The notes beneath the pieces were generated by a model. That model made no database searches. It was not told the origin of the DNA and saw only the letters and a program-made list of their open reading frames with translations. Positions 1 through 6,841 of a stretch of 7,119 bases of DNA are shown piece after piece. The position numbers and the translations under genes were made by a program. How positions within the stretch are numbered: the first letter of the stretch is position 1; every line of letters starts with the position of its first letter. The stretch is from an uncultured Blautia sp. Its GTDB lineage: Bacteria > Bacillota > Clostridia > Lachnospirales > Lachnospiraceae. Where the stretch lies: positions 1 through 7,119 of the forward strand of contig CAAFRY010000014.1 in assembly GCA_900765525.1 (NCBI GenBank), read 5' to 3'.

Positions 1-6
1 CAGGAT

Positions 7-990
7 ATGAAAAATTATAGAAAGAAACTGGCAATATTTTTAGCAGCTGGGGCTGTGGCAGGATTGTTGGCCGGATGCGGCGGTCAGGAAACAGAGACAA
101 AAAACCAAAATGGGGATAACCAGACAGTGAAAGAGATGAAGGCCTCCCAGGGAATGAAGGTGGTACAGACGGATAAAGGGGAAGTGGAGATACCGGAAAA
201 TCCGGAAGTCATCTTTTCAGACTATTATCTGGGAGAATTTTTAGCAGTGGGGGTGAAGCCTGCTATTGCATCTCCTTACGCTTTGTCTAATCCTTTTCTG
301 GCAGACAGCATAGAAGGGATTCAGGAAATGAATGTAAACAGTGCGGAAACCTCCCTGGAGATGATTGCCCAGGAGCAGCCGGATTTAATTGTAACCATTA
401 CAGAGGCAGATTATGAGAAGTATGCGGAAATTGCGCCTACCGTATACATTCAGGATGGAAAACGTTCCGATGAAGAGTTATTCCGGTATATTGCCGACTT
501 AGTGGGAAAGGAAGAAGAAGCAGAAAAATATATCCAGGATTTTAATAAAAAGGTTATGGATTCCAAGGAAGAAATTCAGAATATTGTGGGAGACAGAACA
601 GTATCCATTGTGGAAGTCTGGCCTCAGCAGATATATTCTATGGGAAGCCATTTTGCCAGAGGCGGAAGTATCCTTTATGACATGTGGGAACTGAAAGCGC
701 CTCAGAAGGTACAGGAAAGTATGGTAGAAGGAGACGGGACTTATGAGGTGATTTCTCTGGAAGCTCTGCCGGAATATACAGGAGACTTTATATTCTACAG
801 TACCCTGGCGGATACGGACAGCGCCTTTGTAGAAGATTCTCAGATTTGGCAGAACCTGGAAGCGGTGAAGGCAGGAAGGATTATGCCTTATGAGCAGGTG
901 GCCTTTATGCATAGGGACCCTATTACTTTAAGCGGGCAGTTGGATATGTTTCTTGGATTTTTCAGAGGTTTCAGCGGGGAGGAAGCATGA
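7..990 (+). CDS. Iron-siderophore-type ABC transporter, substrate-binding lipoprotein
   Basis: This is the extracytoplasmic binding protein of the importer encoded by the next three genes. It captures a metal chelate, probably a ferric siderophore, outside the membrane and delivers it to the permeases. The 327-residue product begins with a lipoprotein signal: charged MKNYRKK, a hydrophobic stretch at about 8-22, and lipobox LAGC with Cys24 as the lipidation site. A polar Gly/Gln/Asn/Thr-rich linker follows. From about residue 52 the sequence fits the FepB/FhuD-like periplasmic-binding family (PF01497): a 'TDKGEVEIPENPEVI' opening (55-69), the SLEMIAQEQPDLIV motif (116-129) and YEKYAEIAPTVYI (136-148). 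Length is normal for the family. Only six bases precede the start, so its ribosome binding site and any Fur-type operator lie outside the window. The stop overlaps the next start as ATGA, implying translational coupling. The family call is firm; the ligand cannot be read from sequence, and haem or cobalamin remain possible. Confidence 0.93.
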   Translation: MKNYRKKLAIFLAAGAVAGLLAGCGGQETETKNQNGDNQTVKEMKASQGMKVVQTDKGEVEIPENPEVIFSDYYLGEFLAVGVKPAIASPYALSNPFLADSIEGIQEMNVNSAETSLEMIAQEQPDLIVTITEADYEKYAEIAPTVYIQDGKRSDEELFRYIADLVGKEEEAEKYIQDFNKKVMDSKEEIQNIVGDRTVSIVEVWPQQIYSMGSHFARGGSILYDMWELKAPQKVQESMVEGDGTYEVISLEALPEYTGDFIFYSTLADTDSAFVEDSQIWQNLEAVKAGRIMPYEQVAFMHRDPITLSGQLDMFLGFFRGFSGEEA

Positions 991-1988
991 GAACAGACAG
1001 AAAAAAATGGATTTTCCTGTTTGGCGTAGGTGCTGCAGTCATATTGGCTGCAGCCCTTTCCCTATTTTACGGCAGTACCAGGATACCGGCTGAGCAGGTT
1101 TTGCAGGCGCTGGAAAATCCGGAGCTGACAAATCACCAGCATTTGGTGGTGCTGGAGCTTCGGATACCCAGAACCATAGGCTGTATACTGGTAGGAGCTG
1201 CTTTTGGCACGGCAGGAGCTATTATGCAGGGGGTGACGGGAAATCCTCTGGCAGACAGCGGCCTTCTGGGAATCAACGCCGGGGCAGTTTTTGCTCTGGC
1301 CCTTTGTCTGGCCTTTTGGCCGGGACTGAATTTTTCAGGAGTAGTACTTTTTTCCTTTTTGGGAGCAGCCGGAGCCATGGCTGTAATCTATGGCATGATG
1401 TTTTTGAAAAAAAGAAGGCTGAATCCGGTACATTTGGTGCTGGCAGGAAGCGGGGTGAGCATTTTTCTTTCTTCTCTCAGCCAGGCTATTGCTATTTTTT
1501 ATAATATAGGCTATGATTTGACCTTTTGGACGGCAGGAGGAGCAGCGGGAATCAGGGGAAAGCAATTGGTTTTTGCAGCGCCGGTTCTTGTACTGGGTCT
1601 GGCCCTGGGGCTGGTGCTTTCGGGAAAAATTTCTGTACTGAGCCTGGGAGAGGAGGCGGCCAGAGGACTGGGGATTTCTGTAGAAAAAACCAGGGCATTC
1701 AGCCTGCTGGCAGTGCTTCTTCTGGCAGGGGGAGCCGTGGCCCTGGCAGGTCCTATTGCCTTTGTGGGACTTCTTGTTCCCCATATTGCCAGACATTTTC
1801 TGGGAGGAGATTACCGTTTTGTGATACCTGGCTCGCTGATTCTGGGAGCTTTCTTTATGGTAATTGCCGATGTTTTGTCAAGAGTAATCCATGCACCCGG
1901 GGAGACTCCTGTAGGTCTGGTGTTTGCGGCGGTGGGTGTTCCTTTCTTTTTGTGGATAGTGAGAAAGGAGGAGCGAGCCATTGATTAA
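987..1988 (+). CDS. FecCD-family ABC transporter permease, first subunit
   Basis: This integral membrane permease (333 residues, PF01032) should form half of the translocation channel. Hydrophobic segments run along the whole protein, starting at about residues 8-27. Family signatures are RIPRTIG (59-65), a Gly-rich helix leading into NPLADSGLLGINAGA (86-100), the cytoplasmic coupling-loop motif LSLGEEAARGLGI (218-230) that contacts the ATPase, FVGLLVPHIAR (259-269) and the C-terminal PGETPVGLVFAAVGVPFF (304-321). Its ATG overlaps the binding-protein stop by four bases (ATGA), with a GGGGAGGA ribosome binding site just upstream inside the previous gene. Its 3' end overlaps the second permease by eight bases. 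It is clearly different in sequence from the second permease, so the two probably form a heterodimer, as in FecCD, FepDG or FeuBC systems. The family call is secure; substrate identity is inferred. Confidence 0.94.
   Translation: MRTDRKKWIFLFGVGAAVILAAALSLFYGSTRIPAEQVLQALENPELTNHQHLVVLELRIPRTIGCILVGAAFGTAGAIMQGVTGNPLADSGLLGINAGAVFALALCLAFWPGLNFSGVVLFSFLGAAGAMAVIYGMMFLKKRRLNPVHLVLAGSGVSIFLSSLSQAIAIFYNIGYDLTFWTAGGAAGIRGKQLVFAAPVLVLGLALGLVLSGKISVLSLGEEAARGLGISVEKTRAFSLLAVLLLAGGAVALAGPIAFVGLLVPHIARHFLGGDYRFVIPGSLILGAFFMVIADVLSRVIHAPGETPVGLVFAAVGVPFFLWIVRKEERAID
1966..1971 (+). promoter_or_regulatory. Ribosome binding site supporting the TTG start of the second permease
   Basis: AGGAGG lies inside the 3' end of the first permease gene, nine bases before a TTG codon at 1981. 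No ATG occurs in that frame until after the first hydrophobic residues (about 2017). The strong site therefore supports TTG as the real start. It would also couple translation of the two permeases, since the ribosome reaches this site while finishing the upstream gene. Confidence 0.75.
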
Positions 1989-2988
1989 AAGAGATAAAAC
2001 AAGACTTTCTGCCTGGATATGTGTTCTTATTCTCTTTTTGTTGCTGCTGGTGCTTCTGTGGATGGACATAAATGCCGGTTATCGGAAAATAGAACCGGGA
2101 CAGATAGGGGAGCTGCTGCTGGGACAAGGGGAACCAGGGCTTCGTTATACACTGTTTCATCTAAGGCTGCCCAGAGTTTTTACCAGCATGTTAGTAGGCA
2201 TGGGACTGGCCGGTTCCGGGGCTATTCTTCAAGGTGTTTCCCGAAATCCTATGGCAGAGCCGGGAATTTTAGGTATCAATGCCGGAGGCGGTTTATTCCT
2301 TGCTTTGTTTCTGGTGTTTTTTTCGGGAAAAGCGGAAGGCTATTCCTATTTGCTGCCTATTTTGGCCTTTGGAGGTTCTGTAACAATAGCTGTTTTGGAT
2401 TTCCGGCTGGCCCGCACCAGAAGAGGCCTTTCACCCAGAAGACTTCTCCTTGTGGGAGTGGCCGTGTCTATGGGTGTTTCCAGTCTTTCCTCCATTCTCA
2501 TGCTGGGAATGTCAGACAGTGAGTATGCTTTTGTACAAAGTTGGATTTCCGGCAGCATTTGGGGCGCTGACTGGGAAAATCTGAAGATTTTGGCACCGGT
2601 TATGTTTCTGTTGCTGGTGCTTTCTATGGGCAAAAGCAGAACACTGAATGTGCTGGCATTGGGGGAACAGACTGCCACGGGGCTGGGCGTCCGGGTTTCC
2701 CGTCAGAATCTGCTGCTTTTAGGGACAGCGGTGGCCATGTCCAGTTTGTGCTGCGCCGTAGGCGGAGGCTTGAGCTTTGTAGGCCTGGTCTGCCCTCATT
2801 TATCCAGAAAGCTGGTGGGGCCGGATTTCAGAGTCCTGCTGCCGGCTTCTCTGCTGACAGGAGGCTGCCTTATGGCGGTTTCAGATATGATTTCCAGGAG
2901 TCTTTTGCCGCCTCATGAAATTCCTATAGGAATTGTAGCGGCAGTTATGGGAGCCCCTTATTTTATTTATCTTTTAATGAAGGAATAG
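1981..2988 (+). CDS. FecCD-family ABC transporter permease, second subunit
   Basis: This second multi-spanning permease (335 residues from the TTG start) is the likely heterodimer partner of the preceding one. A charged N-terminus (MIKRDKTR) leads into a Leu-rich membrane segment at about 11-28. Family motifs occur in the expected order: RLPRV (62-66), NPMAEPGILGINAGG (89-103), coupling loop LALGEQTATGLGV (225-237), FVGLVCPHLSRKLVGPDFR (266-284) and PHEIPIGIVAAVMGAPYF (311-328). The GPDFR and ISRSLLPP-HE-P elements near the C-terminus are typical of siderophore permeases. The gene overlaps the first permease by eight bases and ends ten bases before the ATPase start. The TTG start is unusual but has a good upstream AGGAGG. 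The reading frame is intact. Family and role are certain; the transported chelate is not identifiable. Confidence 0.93.
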   Translation: MIKRDKTRLSAWICVLILFLLLLVLLWMDINAGYRKIEPGQIGELLLGQGEPGLRYTLFHLRLPRVFTSMLVGMGLAGSGAILQGVSRNPMAEPGILGINAGGGLFLALFLVFFSGKAEGYSYLLPILAFGGSVTIAVLDFRLARTRRGLSPRRLLLVGVAVSMGVSSLSSILMLGMSDSEYAFVQSWISGSIWGADWENLKILAPVMFLLLVLSMGKSRTLNVLALGEQTATGLGVRVSRQNLLLLGTAVAMSSLCCAVGGGLSFVGLVCPHLSRKLVGPDFRVLLPASLLTGGCLMAVSDMISRSLLPPHEIPIGIVAAVMGAPYFIYLLMKE

Positions 2989-2998
2989 GAGAGTTGAG

Positions 2999-3805
2999 AT
3001 GGATACTATACTAAAGGGAGAAAATTTATCGGTGTCTTATGACAAGACCCTTGTGATTCCGCTTATGTCTGTGGAAATTCCCAGGGGAGAGATTACTTCG
3101 GTCATAGGGCCTAACGGCTGTGGAAAATCCACTCTTCTGAAGGCACTTGCACGAATCCTGCCCTGTAAAGAAGGAGGAGTCTATCTGGACGGACAGGCTA
3201 TCGCTCGCATGCCAGCCAGAGAAGTGGCAAGGAAAATGTCCATTTTGCCTCAAAGTCCCCAGGCGCCTCAGGGCCTGGCCGTGGAAGAACTGGTGGCATA
3301 CGGCCGTTATCCTCATCAGAAAGGACTGGGACGATTGACGGAAAAGGACCGAGAGAGGATACATTGGGCCTTAGAAATTACCCATATGGAGAAGCTGGCA
3401 AAAAGAGATTTAGAGGCCCTTTCAGGAGGACAGCGGCAGAGAGCCTGGATTGCCATGGCCCTGGCCCAGGATACTCCTCTGATTCTTTTGGACGAACCCA
3501 CTACTTATCTGGATATGGCCCATCAGCTGGAAGTGCTGGAGCTATTGAAAAAACTCAATGAAGAACAGGGAAAAACCATTGCTCTGGTTATCCATGATTT
3601 AAATCTGGCTGCCAGATTTTCCCATAAGATGATTGCCATGAAGGAAGGTAAAATATTCTGCCAGGGAACAGCGGAACAGGTCATGAGTCCTGAGGTACTG
3701 CGGCAGGTCTTTTCCCTGGAAGCCTGCATTGAGAAAGACCCCTGGAGCGGCAGGCCTGTCTGCGTTTCCTATAGAAAGGCGAAAGAGGCTATGGAGCAAA
3801 AATAA
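2999..3805 (+). CDS. Iron-siderophore-type ABC transporter, ATP-binding protein
   Basis: This cytoplasmic ATPase (268 residues) should form a homodimer under the two permeases and power import. All nucleotide-binding elements are present: Walker A GPNGCGKST (37-45), Q-loop Gln85 in ILPQSPQ, the ABC signature LSGGQRQRAW (141-150), Walker B LILLDEP with Asp165 and catalytic Glu166, D-loop YLD (170-172) and switch His189 in VIHDLNLA. The 'AYGRYPHQKGLGRLTEKD' stretch around 100-117 and the FhuC/FecE-like overall length are typical of siderophore and B12 importer ATPases. The start follows an AGGAGAG site that overlaps the stop codon of the second permease, so translation is probably coupled. No convincing hairpin terminator follows, only an A/T-rich run with seven T at 3816-3822. 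Whether the next gene is read through is therefore open. Confidence 0.95.
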   Translation: MDTILKGENLSVSYDKTLVIPLMSVEIPRGEITSVIGPNGCGKSTLLKALARILPCKEGGVYLDGQAIARMPAREVARKMSILPQSPQAPQGLAVEELVAYGRYPHQKGLGRLTEKDRERIHWALEITHMEKLAKRDLEALSGGQRQRAWIAMALAQDTPLILLDEPTTYLDMAHQLEVLELLKKLNEEQGKTIALVIHDLNLAARFSHKMIAMKEGKIFCQGTAEQVMSPEVLRQVFSLEACIEKDPWSGRPVCVSYRKAKEAMEQK

Positions 3806-3868
3806 GAAAATAAAATTTTTTTAAACTGCCTCATTGCATAGGAATGACAAACAGATTATCCTTAAAGC

Positions 3869-3876
3869 AGGAGGTG
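3869..3876 (+). promoter_or_regulatory. Ribosome binding site that fixes the MGMT-like gene start
   Basis: AGGAGGTG, a near-ideal Shine-Dalgarno sequence, lies six bases before ATG 3883. An in-frame ATG at 3844 has only a weak AGGA directly next to it, and the residues it would add (MTNRLSLKQEVAE) are encoded by the ribosome binding site itself. ATG 3883 is therefore the preferred start. Confidence 0.85.
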
Positions 3877-3882
3877 GCAGAA

Positions 3883-4362
3883 ATGGCAAATGAAGATAAA
3901 AAAGATTTTAATGCTATGTTGCAGGATAATAAGGATATGCCAAAATTTCAAATCATTACAGACCAGAAAAGCATTGAAAAATATGGTGGAAGTAAAATGT
4001 ATTTTGCCCCGCCAATAGACTATGACAAAGTAATGAAAAAAATCCCCTATGGTAAAGTGATTACTGTTGGAAAAATACGAGAATACTTTGCAAAATTGAG
4101 TGGTGCAGATTTTACAGAACCGATTACAGCAGGAATTTTTGTTTCCATTGTGGCATGGGCAAGTTATCAGCGTTCAGAAGATGAAACCCCTTATTGGAGA
4201 ACATTGAAAGCTAACGGAGAACTAAATGCTAAATATCCAAATGGTATTGAAGCACAGAAAGAAAAATTAGAAGCAGAGGGACACACTATAATCCAAAAAG
4301 GTCGTAAAAATATACGGTACTATGTAAAAGACTATGAAAATTCTCTCTTTGCTTTGAAGTAG
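3883..4362 (+). CDS. MGMT/alkyltransferase-like family protein without the acceptor cysteine
   Basis: From ATG 3883 the product has 159 residues. The fold resembles the DNA-binding domain of O6-alkylguanine-DNA alkyltransferases and alkyltransferase-like proteins: PYGKVITVGKIREYF (55-69) matches the 'P.GkV.tYG.iA' entry to the winged helix. TPYWRTLKANGEL (102-114) sits where the PCHRV active site plus 'i..dG.l' would be, and GIEAQKEKLEAEGH (121-134) matches the terminal 'G...Q..lL..EGv'. The alkyl-accepting cysteine position appears to be Tyr104 and the protein has no cysteine anywhere, so suicide alkyl transfer is ruled out. The RAVG arginine-finger motif also seems lost (ITAG at 81-84). A lesion-sensing or other DNA-binding role is possible but inferred. 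By hand count, 3901-4360 is about 34% GC, against about 53-57% in samples of the neighbouring genes, which hints at separate ancestry. It probably forms its own unit between the importer and hppA. Confidence 0.75.
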   Translation: MANEDKKDFNAMLQDNKDMPKFQIITDQKSIEKYGGSKMYFAPPIDYDKVMKKIPYGKVITVGKIREYFAKLSGADFTEPITAGIFVSIVAWASYQRSEDETPYWRTLKANGELNAKYPNGIEAQKEKLEAEGHTIIQKGRKNIRYYVKDYENSLFALK

Positions 4363-4487
4363 ATAAAACCTCTAGTGAAATACCCCATAGCCATCACCGG
4401 CAGCAAAAAGCAGTAGTCTGAAAAGAAAACATTCCAAGAATAAAACAAACGCCTGAATAATAATATTAAGAGAAAGCCCCGAACTGC

Positions 4488-4528
4488 GTCTATGCAGACA
4501 GCAAGCTTGCTTGCTGAGCTGCATAGAC
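4488..4528. repeat. Two-part inverted repeat (long hairpin) of unknown role
   Basis: An outer perfect 10-base arm pair, GTCTATGCAG (4488-4497) and CTGCATAGAC (4519-4528), encloses an inner 7-base pair, AGCAAGC (4500-4506) and GCTTGCT (4509-4515). The two stems are separated by a small asymmetric internal loop (AC on one side, GAG on the other). As RNA it would form a stable, slightly bulged hairpin. No T-run follows on either strand, so it is not a standard intrinsic terminator. It could be a REP-like dispersed element, a processed RNA structure or a protein-binding palindrome; sequence alone does not decide. Confidence 0.8.
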
Positions 4529-4590
4529 ATAGTGATAAAGTATAAAACCATCTGACTTTCGTGTGGAAAAAGAAAAATTTACAGAAAATA

Positions 4591-4620
4591 TTGTATTTAT
4601 CCGGGAAAAAGCAGTATAAT
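4591..4620 (+). promoter_or_regulatory. Probable sigma-A promoter of hppA
   Basis: A perfect -10 box TATAAT (4615-4620) is preceded, with an 18-base spacer, by TTGTAT (4591-4596), which keeps the TTG of the -35 consensus. Transcription would start near 4626-4628 and give a leader of about 40 bases before ATG 4666. The -35 is weak, but the -10 match and the position directly upstream of a strong ribosome binding site make this the best candidate in the gap. Confidence 0.65.
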
Positions 4621-4665
4621 GGAACAAGACAGAAGAGACTTGTTTTATAGCAAAGGAGGTTTGAC

Positions 4666-6765
4666 ATGGATAATCAACTGGCTTTATTGACACTGTTTGG
4701 CTCGATTGCAGCGCTGCTGTTTGCCTGGAGCAGAGCATCTAAGGTACTGAAATTTTCCCAGGGAAATCAGAGGATGGAAAAAATTTCAGCATCTATCCAT
4801 CACGGGGCTATGGCCTATCTTAGGAGACAGTACAGGATTCTGCTGGTATTTTTTGCAGGAATGTTCGTTATTCTGTCTCTTATGGCGGCTTTAGGTTTTC
4901 TGACCTGGTTTGTACCCTTTGCCTTTGTGACAGGAGGATTTTTCTCCGGACTGTCCGGGTTTGTAGGGATGCAGATTGCAACCAGGGCCAATGCCAGAAC
5001 AGCGGCTGCCTGTCAAGAGGGACTGAATAAGGGATTGAACGTGGCCTTTTCCGCTGGTTCTGTTATGGGCTTTACTGTGGTGGGACTGGGACTTTTGGAT
5101 ATTTCTATCTGGTATTTGCTGCTGCGTCTGGTTTTTAAGCTTCCGGTGGAAACCATTACCAGCACCATGCTGACTTTCGGTATGGGTGCCTCCAGTATGG
5201 CGCTTTTTGCCCGTGTGGGAGGAGGTATTTATACCAAAGCCGCTGATGTGGGGGCGGATTTAGTAGGAAAGGTAGAAGCAGGAATTCCGGAGGACGACCC
5301 CAGGAATCCGGCGGTAATTGCCGATAATGTAGGCGATAATGTAGGCGACGTGGCAGGTATGGGGGCAGATTTATACGAATCCTATGTAGGTTCCATATTA
5401 TCTGCCTGCGCCCTTGGTGTCATTGCTTTTAATAAAATTGAGGCCGTGGACCGGGTCAATGCAGTGGTGGTACCTATGCTGTTGGCAGCGGTAGGTGTTA
5501 TCGCTTCCATTATCGGAAGCCTTTTGGTAAAGACCGGAGAAAGCACCAAGCAGAGCGTGCTTTTAGGGGCATTGCGCAGAGGAACCAATGCCAGCGCTAT
5601 TATCATTGCCGTGGCAGCTTTCCCGCTGGTGTGGCTGACTTTGGGAAGAGAATATATGGGCTTTTATCTGGCTGTGCTTTCCGGGCTTCTGGCTGGTGTA
5701 CTCATTGGCTTTTTCACAGAATATTTTACTTCCGATACATACCGCCCTACCCAGAATCTGGCGGAAAAATCCCGTACTGGCTCCGCAACCATTATTATCG
5801 GAGGCCTGAGCCTTGGCATGCTTTCCACAGCTCTTCCTATTATCATTGTGGTAATCTGCGTTATGGCTGCTTATGCCTGTTCCGGAGGTTTTGCAGAGGC
5901 AACCAGAGGCTTGTACGGTATTGCACTGGCTGCGGTAGGCATGCTTTCCACCCTGGGAATCACTTTGGCCACGGATGCTTACGGTCCTATTGCGGATAAT
6001 GCAGGAGGCATAGCGGAGATGGCGGGGTTGGAGCCGGAAGTCCGTAAGCGGACGGATGCTTTGGATTCCCTGGGAAATACGACGGCAGCCACAGGAAAGG
6101 GATTTGCCATAGGTTCTGCTGCACTGACAGCTCTGGCTTTGATAGCTTCCTATGTGGAGAAAGTTCAGGAAGTGGGAGGAGACAGTATCCAGCTGGATAT
6201 GAGCGTCATGAATCCCACCGTACTGTGCGGAATTTTTATCGGAGCCTGTCTGCCCTTTGTGTTTGCGGCGCTCACCATGTCCTCTGTAGGCCGGGCTGCC
6301 CAGAGTATTGTTATAGAAGTACGGCGACAGTTTAAGGAAATTAAGGGCTTGATGGAAGGAAAGGCAGAGGCGGATTATGAGACTTGTGTAGATATTTGTA
6401 CCAAAGCAAGTCTGAGAGAAATGATTCTGCCTACTTTGCTGGCTATTGTGACGCCTATCGTCACCGGATTGATATTAGGCTACAACGGAGTCATCGGTCT
6501 TCTGGCAGGGGCCACGGCTACAGGCTTTCTCATGGCTGTATTTATGGCAAACGCCGGAGGCGCCTGGGATAATGCTAAAAAGTATATTGAAGGAGGCGCT
6601 TTCGGCGGAAAAGGAAGCGACAGCCATAAGGCTGCAGTAGTGGGAGATACCGTGGGAGACCCCTTTAAAGATACCTCCGGACCTTCTATCAATATTCTTA
6701 TTAAATTGCTGTCCATGGTGTCTATTGTATTTGCCGCATTGGTGGTACAATTCCATATCTTTTAA
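4666..6765 (+). CDS. hppA: Membrane-bound K+-dependent ion-translocating pyrophosphatase
   Basis: This 699-residue membrane enzyme hydrolyses PPi and pumps Na+ and/or H+ outward, recovering energy from biosynthetic PPi. Hydrophobic segments span the whole length (many-helix M-PPase fold). The substrate-binding region is at 194-240: DVGADLVGKVEAG, EDDPRNPAVIADNVGDNVGDVAG, then GADLYESY. Further catalytic motifs are TDAYGPIADNAGGIAEMAG (436-454), DALDSLGNTTAATGKG (464-479) and the C-terminal GGAWDNAKKYIE plus VGDTVGDPFKDTSGPS (631-674). The GNTTAATGKG segment has Ala474 and Gly477, the residue pair of the K+-dependent class; K+-independent pumps carry Lys at the first site. Glu238 in DLYES sits at the gate position used by Na+-PPases, one helical turn before the plant H+-PPase glutamate. 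Na+ or dual Na+/H+ pumping is thus likely but inferred. The start has AAAGGAGGT five bases upstream, its own promoter and its own terminator, so it is probably monocistronic. The frame is intact and of usual length. Confidence 0.97.
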   Translation: MDNQLALLTLFGSIAALLFAWSRASKVLKFSQGNQRMEKISASIHHGAMAYLRRQYRILLVFFAGMFVILSLMAALGFLTWFVPFAFVTGGFFSGLSGFVGMQIATRANARTAAACQEGLNKGLNVAFSAGSVMGFTVVGLGLLDISIWYLLLRLVFKLPVETITSTMLTFGMGASSMALFARVGGGIYTKAADVGADLVGKVEAGIPEDDPRNPAVIADNVGDNVGDVAGMGADLYESYVGSILSACALGVIAFNKIEAVDRVNAVVVPMLLAAVGVIASIIGSLLVKTGESTKQSVLLGALRRGTNASAIIIAVAAFPLVWLTLGREYMGFYLAVLSGLLAGVLIGFFTEYFTSDTYRPTQNLAEKSRTGSATIIIGGLSLGMLSTALPIIIVVICVMAAYACSGGFAEATRGLYGIALAAVGMLSTLGITLATDAYGPIADNAGGIAEMAGLEPEVRKRTDALDSLGNTTAATGKGFAIGSAALTALALIASYVEKVQEVGGDSIQLDMSVMNPTVLCGIFIGACLPFVFAALTMSSVGRAAQSIVIEVRRQFKEIKGLMEGKAEADYETCVDICTKASLREMILPTLLAIVTPIVTGLILGYNGVIGLLAGATATGFLMAVFMANAGGAWDNAKKYIEGGAFGGKGSDSHKAAVVGDTVGDPFKDTSGPSINILIKLLSMVSIVFAALVVQFHIF

Positions 6766-6813
6766 AAAAATCCCCAAGGCACAGGGCAAAAGCTTTGTGT
6801 TTTGGGGATTTTT
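6766..6813 (+). terminator. Rho-independent terminator after hppA, probably bidirectional
   Basis: The arms 6766-6787 and 6792-6813 can pair over 22 positions around an AAAA loop (6788-6791). Pairing is unbroken in the + strand RNA if four G·U wobbles are allowed (6778, 6779, 6784 and 6785 with U). The CCCCAA/TTGGGG core is flanked by A5 on the left and T5 on the right. The stem begins on the base after the hppA stop codon. Read from the - strand, the wobbles become A·C mismatches, but the outer 12 pairs remain and a T7 run follows, so it could also stop the converging TetR gene. Confidence 0.9.
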
Positions 6814-6841
6814 CCTTACTATTCTATTTGTATTCCGTATT

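Larger units (their letters stand above)
4363..4665 (+). other. Intergenic region of about 300 bases
   Basis: This AT-rich gap separates the MGMT-like gene from hppA. I see no convincing gene on either strand. It holds a two-part hairpin at 4488-4528, a promoter at 4591-4620 and the hppA ribosome binding site (AAAGGAGGT, 4652-4660). A weak six-base inverted repeat AACAAG/CTTGTT (4623-4628 and 4639-4644) falls in the predicted hppA leader. No classical T-tailed terminator for the MGMT-like gene is visible. Confidence 0.7.

Noticed and set aside
1335..1796. Long - strand open frame inside the first permease gene
   Set aside because: It is a shadow of the strongly supported FecCD coding frame and encodes a low-complexity product rich in Gln, His, Ser and Lys.
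3806..3830. A/T-rich run with seven T after the ATPase gene as a terminator
   Set aside because: There is no GC-containing stem before the T-run, only an AAAATTTT palindrome.
3834..3862. Possible promoter TTGCAT-17-TATCCT before the MGMT-like gene
   Set aside because: Both boxes are weak, and the implied transcription start would fall at the ribosome binding site, leaving almost no leader.
3844..3882. Upstream in-frame ATG for the MGMT-like gene
   Set aside because: The added codons include the strong AGGAGGTG site that serves ATG 3883, and the upstream ATG itself has only a weak site with poor spacing.
4623..4646. AACAAG/CTTGTT hairpin followed by TTTT in the hppA leader as an attenuator
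   Set aside because: The stem has only six pairs, mostly A-T, with a 10-base loop; it is too weak to support a regulatory claim.
4332..4667. A 111-codon open frame on the - strand across the intergenic region
   Set aside because: It overlaps the 3' end of the MGMT-like gene and the hppA promoter and ribosome binding site. Its product is a Phe/Leu/Cys-rich string from AT-rich DNA with no recognisable domain, and it has no convincing ribosome binding site.
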